Below are positions 58,276 through 64,000 of a stretch of DNA of 64,000 nt, piece after piece. Position 1 is the first letter of the stretch; each line of letters opens with the position of its first letter. The stretch comes from Cryptomeria japonica (lineage: Eukaryota > Streptophyta > Pinopsida > Cupressales > Cupressaceae). The notes beneath the pieces were generated by a model. The model made no database searches. It saw only the letters and a list, made by a program, of their open reading frames with translations, and was not told the DNA's origin. Location of the stretch: positions 221,765,415 through 221,829,414 of the forward strand of contig NC_081410.1 in assembly GCF_030272615.1 (NCBI RefSeq), written 5' to 3'. The position numbers were made by a program, and so were the translations under genes.

Positions 58276-60477
58276 CTACATCTTAGGCCAGTAATAGAAG
58301 TGTTGAACCAACTCTAAGGTCTTATTGAGACCAAAATGGCCACTCAAACACCCATTGTGTTTCTCTTGGATAAGGTTTTCTCTCATGGAACCTTTAGGAA
58401 CACACAAATGTCCTCCCCTGGATAACAAACCATTCTGCAATGTATAGTCAACATACTCACTATGGAAATGATTCTCAAAAGCAAGACAAACTTTATAAGC
58501 AGCAACAAAATCATCATCATTAGGATACAAATCTTGAAAGCAATCAATAACAATACTCTTAACTTGGATCTCCTGAATAGTCAACAATCTCCTACTTAAA
58601 GCATCATCTACCTTGTTACATTGGCCTTTCTTGTGCTTAAGAGTAAAGGTGTATGCTTGTAGGTATTCTACCCATTTCACATGCCTATGGTTGAGTTTAT
58701 CCTGAGAATTCAAAAAACTGACTGCCTGGTTGTCTGTATACACAACAAACTCTTTAGGAAGCAAGTAATGCCTCCACTTCCTAAGTGCCTGCACCAATGC
58801 ATATAACTCTAAATCATAAGATGAATACTTTTTCTTTGCATCATTCAATTTTTCACTAAAGAAAGCAACTGGTCTATTATCTTGACTCAAAACTACACCT
58901 GCTACAAGATGACTGGCATCACATTCTATAGTAAAGAGTTTATCAAAACTAGGAAGGATTAACACTGGCTGTGTAGCAACTCTAGTTTTGAGTAACTCAA
59001 ACCCCTTATTGGCTACTTCTGTCCATTGAAACTTAACCTTATGACCACCCTTTATTGTATCTAACATGGGTGCACAAATTTCAGTGAATCCTCTGATAAA
59101 CTTTCTGTAAAACTGGGCTAGACCATGAAAACTTCTAACTGCACTGGCTGATTGTGGGGTTGGCCAACTTGTTATGGCTGCAACTTTAGACTCATCCATC
59201 TTAAGATCTCCACTAGACACAACAAAACCAAGATAGATTAGCTCTTGTTTCATAAAATCACATTTCTCAAGATTTATGGTTAACTGCTCATCAGATAATC
59301 TTTGCAAAACAATAGCTAAGTGTTTCAAATGCTCCTCTTTAGTCTTACTAAAAATGAGAATGTCATCTAAGTAGACTACCACAAACTTACCAAGAAAATC
59401 CTACAATACTTCATTCATTAGCCTCATAAAGGTACTGGGAGCATTAGAGAGTCCAAAAGGCATAACCAACCATTCATAAAGACCCTCATTTGTTTTGAAA
59501 GCAGTTTTCCACTCATCTCCCTCTTTTATTCTTATCTGATGGTAACCACTCTTTAAGTCTATTTTTGTGAAATACCTCACACCCCCTAAAAAATCTATCA
59601 AATCTTCTATCCTGGGAATAGGGAATCTGTACCTTATTGTGATTTTGTTGATAGCTCTAGAGTCTGTGCATAGTCTCCATGTGCCCCCTTTCTTAGGTGC
59701 TAACATAGTGGGTACGGCACAAGGACTTATACTCTTTCTTATTAATCCCTGATCCAACAACTCTTGAATCTACCTAGCTACCTCTTTGTTCTATTCAGGA
59801 GTCATCTTATAAGCTGCTTTGTTTGTCAAAGAAGCTCCCGGTATAAAGTCAATCTGATGACTAATGGCTCTAGGAGGAGGTAATGTTGCTAGTTGTCCAT
59901 CACTAATGATGTCCTTAAAGTTATCAAGGATTTTCTGCACTTCTTGTGGGATCTCAACTTGTTTTGCTTTCTTTTCCTCCTTAGGTTTCACTACAAGTGC
60001 ATAACCAATCCCATCTCCCTCTTTCATGGTTTGGATGAACTCTTTTTCATTGACTAATAACACTTTAGGTGTCTGTGGTTTGTTGTTCTCTGTCTCTTCA
60101 CTAAGGGACTGAATTTTGTAGACAATGCCATTCTTTTGAAAGGAATATGTGTTTTTTTCACCATCATGGTGTGCCCTTCTGTCAAATTGCCAAGGTCTAC
60201 CCAATGGTAGATGGCAAGCATCCATAGGAAGGATGTCACATAGTATCCTATCCTTGTATTCACCTATGTTGATGTCTACCCATGCTTGTTCATTAACTAG
60301 GACATGTTGCCCCTTGTTCAACTAGGTTACCTTGTAGGGTTCACTGTGCCTCATTCTAGGTAGGTTCAATTTGCCAACTGCCTCCTCTGAGATAATGTTA
60401 TCTATGGAGCCTGAATCTATAACCACCTTACATACCTTGCCCAAGATTTTGCACTTTATCCTGAACAATGCCCTTCT
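58276..60477 (-). pseudogene. Chromovirus protease, reverse transcriptase and RNase H
   Basis: Protease VVIDSGSIDNIIS (about 60400-60440); a linker with DACHLPLGRPWQFDR, the usual plant gypsy post-protease motif; RT with [44 protein letters not shown] and the catalytic VVVYLDDILIFSK (about 59340-59385); RNase H with FTIECDASHLVAGVVLSQ, YDLELYALVQALRKWRHYL and VVYTDNQAV; then the linker into integrase. Four in-frame stops (about 60319, 59791, 59761 and 59401), all TAG. RT copies the element RNA into DNA. The longest uninterrupted run is 368 codons (58276-59382). Confidence 0.94.
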
Positions 60478-61674
60478 CTAAGACACTTCACACTTGTGAG
60501 GTTCTTGCATCAATACTCTCCTCATCATTAGACTCTCACCATCTTCGGGTGCTAGGTGCATTGCTGGAGTTCTTGTACTACTTCCTTCCTCTTGAACGTA
60601 GTTTACTCTTTTTACACCTCCATGGGAAGAACTAGGATTTTCTGGACACCTATAAGAAAGATGACCCAATTTCTGATAGTTATAGCATTTCATTGTGGAG
60701 AAGTAAGACCCTCTACCTGGGCCACTAGATCTACCCCTTCCTAGGTTGCTTGATCCCCTACCCCTATAATTGGGCTTGCTCTGAGAATCCCCGCTTTTCT
60801 CTATAAGCTTAGATTCTCCCTGGGACCTTTGATCTATGTGTCTTCCCCCAAAACTGCCTTGATGGCCTCTACCATCTCTGCCTCTTCCTCTACCTCTGTT
60901 ATGCTACTCTTGCTTCTTCCTACTCCTTTCCTCTACCTTGAGTGCAAGTTGATAGCACTTCTGAACTATTGTAGGACACAACAAACTTAACTCTTCCTGT
61001 ATGTTCCATCTCAAACCATTGAGATACCTAGCAACCTTGACATTGTCATCCTCTTGGATCTTTGACCTAAGGCATAGCTTTTGGAACTCCTCGGTGTAAC
61101 TACTGACATCTAACTCCTTTTTCCTAAGGTTTTTCCTTTTCCTATGAAGCTGTATTTCATAGTCCTCGGGAATGTAAGTCTCTCTGATCTTGGACAACAT
61201 TCCATTCCAAGTTTCTATGGGCTTTTTGCCCTCTTTCTCATGTTCATCCTGAATGAACTTCCACCATGTTAAGGCAGCTCCTCTCAACCTGGATTTAGCC
61301 ACCTTCACTTTCTGGGCCTTTGTCACACCATCACATTCAAAATGGTTGTCAAGCCACTCAATCCACTCCATGACCACTTTTGGGTCCATTTTACCACTGA
61401 ATAGTAGGACTCCTTCTAGTGTTCTCCCACTCATAGCCTTTAAGGCTTTCAAAAAGGGTTCATTCTCTATCACAGGGTTTGGTAGAGGGATTTCATCCTC
61501 TATAGCTAATAGCTTACCCTTGTCTTCTGTTCCTTCTATCTTATTGCTAACTTCATCTGCCTTCACTTCTACTTCACCCAACTTCTACTCTAGGAGGTCT
61601 AGCTTCACTCTAAGTAACCTATTTTCTTCTTCCTAGTCTTCCATTTTCTTTGCTAGCTATGCATTTGTCATCAT
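60478..61674 (-). pseudogene. Chromovirus gag with RG-rich region and zinc knuckle
   Basis: The frame opens with ATG at 61674, 36 bp after the primer site. The N-terminal helix region has three TAG stops. The capsid-like core follows (FSGKMDPKVVMEWIEWLDNHF, AALTWWKFIQDE, MLSKIRETYIPEDYEIQLHRK, SYTEEFQKLCLRS, about 60990-61460), then a TAG at 60904, an Arg/Gly-rich nucleic-acid-binding stretch (about 60720-60900) and the knuckle CYNYQKLGHLSYRC (about 60650-60690), in which the second Cys has become Tyr. It forms the particle and binds RNA. No frameshift separates it from pol. Confidence 0.92.
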
Positions 61675-61711
61675 GGTTGCCAAATTTCTACTTCTTCCCA
61701 AGTGTAACTGA

Positions 61712-61723
61712 GCTCTGATACCA
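61712..61723 (-). other. Chromovirus primer-binding site (initiator Met tRNA)
   Basis: TGGTATCAGAGC on the minus strand (plus-strand GCTCTGATACCA), three bases after the 5' LTR end. Confidence 0.92.
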
Positions 61724-61726
61724 CTA

Positions 61727-64000
61727 TGGTAGGGAGGAAATGCAAGAAGGTTGCCCAAGTGGCTTGTATGTTCACTAAGTAATAGGTCCTTGCTAGTTTC
61801 AAGGTTTTGTTACTTAAATCAAAGTGCAAAAGGTTTAAAGACAACCTAGCAACCCTCTTTGATCCAACTCCCTAAGTCAAACCCTTCTTGGTTGCTCAAG
61901 GGCTTCAACTCCATAGTTTCTCTAGCTTGGTAATCTAACACCTTACTCACTCAATTGGCATTCATTCCTCTATCTTGATCTATTCTTTGACTGCACAAGG
62001 TCTCCATTTGTTGATCTACAAGTTTGTGTCAAGTTTTACCCCAATGGGTGTCTTTGGTCTTCTACGTTTTGGGGTGTAGAGGTCCTTCACAAGTGCTACA
62101 AACTAAGTTTTGGAGTCTATCTCACCCAAAGTGTTAAAGGAATGCAATATTAACTTGTTTTAGTTGGACTTGATGGGTTTTAAGCTTTACAACCTCCCTT
62201 TGTGTACCCGATTTGACAAAAATCTAGGTTTTAGGCCTAAAACGGGCTACAAGGAATTAGCCCTCCTTTTGCGGTTTTATGCTCACCCTGCTCCAATGAT
62301 GGACTTCCAGACAAAAAGGACTTCATATTCAAATACCCTTTTGAGAGTTATTGAAGATTTGCTAAGTTTTAGGGCTCATTAGGCCTTCTCCATGACTGTC
62401 CCAAAAATGGGTGCAAAAGGAAGGGTTTGCAAGGGTTTTAATGGCAAAAATTGACTTACAAGTTAGAGACCTTCAACATGAACCACAAAAACTTGGTTCT
62501 ACCATGTCACATGCTATTTAGGCCACAATAAAGCAATTTACACCTCCAAAGGTCAGAGAACAAGGTTTTACAAAAAGTTGCTCATAAGGAGTATGCAACA
62601 TTGACAATTTTTCATTCTTGCCTTCTACAAACACAACTTTTGCATGAGAACCAATTACAATTTAGAGCATGTAAACATGACTATCATTAGTGACAAGAAA
62701 GGAATCATATTAGCCCGACACAAAAGGCATTAGGCAATTACAAAACAATGAAACATTCACTATCAAACCAATTGTCACTGCACTTTCTCTTTTCACTATT
62801 TTTTCCACTTTAGACTTGCACTTTTACTGTCAAAACTCTTTTTCAAAGGTCTGATTTGTGCTCTTTAACAATTCTCTATCTTTAGTTACTTTTTGACCTT
62901 CATACCTTCCATTTTGAAATGAAGATTACATATACAACTTCAACAAAAATGCAAAAATCAGTCATAGTTGACTGTGACAGCCAGCTGGGCATTACAATTT
63001 TGCCTCAAGGATCATTAATTAATCTTGGCAACCTCAAACCCATGGACAAGACCAAAAACCACTCCTTGTTCTTGTTTGCAAGAATTTAGAATGAGGTAGA
63101 AGGCTTTACAAACCCCAACATATGGTGGAGAGTAAGCAAGTGAATAGAAAATCAACTCCAAAACAGTGACTCACTATTTTTTTTACATCATTTTCACAAA
63201 CTGAAAATGCAATCATCTTCATTATGGCTTAGAAAGACTCTTTACCCTTACATTCAACCTTAAGGATCAAAAAGAGGTCTGATTATCTGAAGAATGCATT
63301 TTCTATAGAAGAGCAAAGCATCAAACTTCTTCAAGGACCCTAGCCAAATGGCACACTTGCCTAGGGCTCCATGGCCACAAAACTTCTTGCACCTGCATTA
63401 TTGAAATCAAAACATGTATTTACATATCTTAGAGGTTTACCAACTGGTTCTTGAGAAGCCATGAACATTTAGGGCTTCAAGAAGCCAAGTTGGTCAAGCA
63501 TCCTTGCCAATTTCCTAGACAAGGCAGTGAAACTGTCAAAACTAAATAATTTTGTACAAAACTCAAAACTTAATGAAATTCAATGAGACCAAAGGGAAAA
63601 GATTCAAGAAACATAAGAGGACTGGAAAATGCAAAAACAGTATGGCCACGTACAACAGGTGTATGGACTGCTGCTCACATGGAGTCAAAACATAGGGAAA
63701 ACAATGTAAAAAGTAGTGCAACTTGCAAAATGCTTGATATATCCGAATGATCAACCCTTACAATGGTTCAAATAAGAGAATAAATACCTCTACATGTTAG
63801 TTATCCTCTTGTATAGATAGGTACATGTCCAAGAGCACTCAAATTTGACACTTTCATGTCTAAAATGACAACTTTTAATGCCTAGATGATGCAAGGTTGA
63901 CCTCAAAGATTACAAATCACCTAAAAACACTATTCACACCTAAAAACCAAACACCAAACATGTTTAATAACTTTTCACAACAAAAACACATTGAAAACTC
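61727..64000 (-). repeat. Chromovirus 5' LTR (incomplete at window end)
   Basis: Plus-strand TGGTAGGGAGGAAATGC onwards aligns with 54571-56840 with scattered substitutions. The window ends about 210 bp before the outer LTR end, so the right target duplicate cannot be checked. Confidence 0.92.

Larger units (their letters stand above)
54571..64000 (-). mobile_element. Chromovirus (Ty3/gypsy) with chromodomain, minus strand
   Basis: 3' LTR 54571-57053, gag-pol 57076-61674, primer-binding site 61712-61723, 5' LTR from 61727 to beyond the window; by comparison about 210 bp of the 5' LTR are missing. CCTAT (54566-54570) is the left target duplicate; its partner is out of view. Order gag, knuckle, protease, RT, RNase H, integrase, chromodomain. 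It inserted into Copia-3. The two LTRs are very similar. Confidence 0.93.

Noticed and set aside
1-64000. TAG used as a sense codon for glutamine (recoding)
   Set aside because: The plant elements also contain TAA and TGA stops, frameshifts and mutated catalytic or zinc-binding residues, and many CAG codons remain. Mutation of silenced copies explains the TAG excess without a recoded genetic code.

Overview
This window looks like repeat-dense nuclear DNA from a seed plant with a large genome. The evidence is AT-rich spacer, several deeply nested LTR retrotransposons, plant-type chromovirus, Tat and Copia polyproteins, a plant mobile domain (PMD), and CACTA-family fragments (DUF4216 and Transposase_24-like). 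A gymnosperm would fit the long LTRs and old nesting, but nothing in the sequence proves it. I found no intact host gene, tRNA, rRNA or CRISPR array. Coding regions are decayed transposon genes, one SET-domain remnant and one receptor-kinase remnant. Many open stretches here begin at TTG or GTG, so the 5' ends I give mark reading-frame extents rather than real starts unless I say otherwise.

Left third (1-18.4 kb). A decayed ~900-codon ORF of unknown family (440-3164) lies upstream of a primer-binding-like site (4080) and the gag of a Ty3/gypsy element (Tat-1). Its gag is split at 5898 by a second gypsy element, Tat-2 (5899-16116, LTRs of 1574 and 1584 bp), and resumes in frame at 16117. Tat-1 goes straight from protease to an archaeal-type RNase H with no reverse transcriptase. 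Tat-2 keeps only RNase H and integrase, and carries a long antisense ORF with a plant mobile domain.

Middle (18.4-50.2 kb). This part reads as the 3' half of a CACTA-like transposon broken up by later insertions. It has a DUF4216 segment fused to the Tat-1 RNase H frame, a tandem second DUF4216 copy, a SET-domain ORF, a four-exon coiled-coil-like model and a multi-exon Transposase_24-like gene. The insertions are Copia-1 (19473-30662) followed by a second partial internal domain sharing its 3' LTR; solo-LTR-like A (26066-30528) inside that LTR; solo-LTR-like B (32445-36696) inside the SET ORF; and solo LTR C (37948-46531), which contains the complete Copia-2 (38192-45699). A, B, C, Copia-2 and Tat-2 all show TG...CA ends and 5-bp target-site duplications (TSDs), exact except for one mismatch at Tat-2. 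That allows the insertion order to be read directly.

Right (50.2-64 kb). Featureless spacer leads to a receptor-kinase pseudogene (52846-53094). It is cut by the 3' LTR of a minus-strand Copia element (Copia-3) that carries a coiled-coil ORF instead of pol near its 3' end. Copia-3 is in turn interrupted by a minus-strand chromovirus (54571 to beyond 64000) with gag, protease, RT, RNase H, integrase and chromodomain in one frame. The recurring theme is decay by stop codons rather than indels. The chromovirus gag-pol has about 19 in-frame stops, mostly TAG at expected glutamine positions, and no frameshift. Both Copia elements carry TAG TAG at the same two glutamine codons of integrase.
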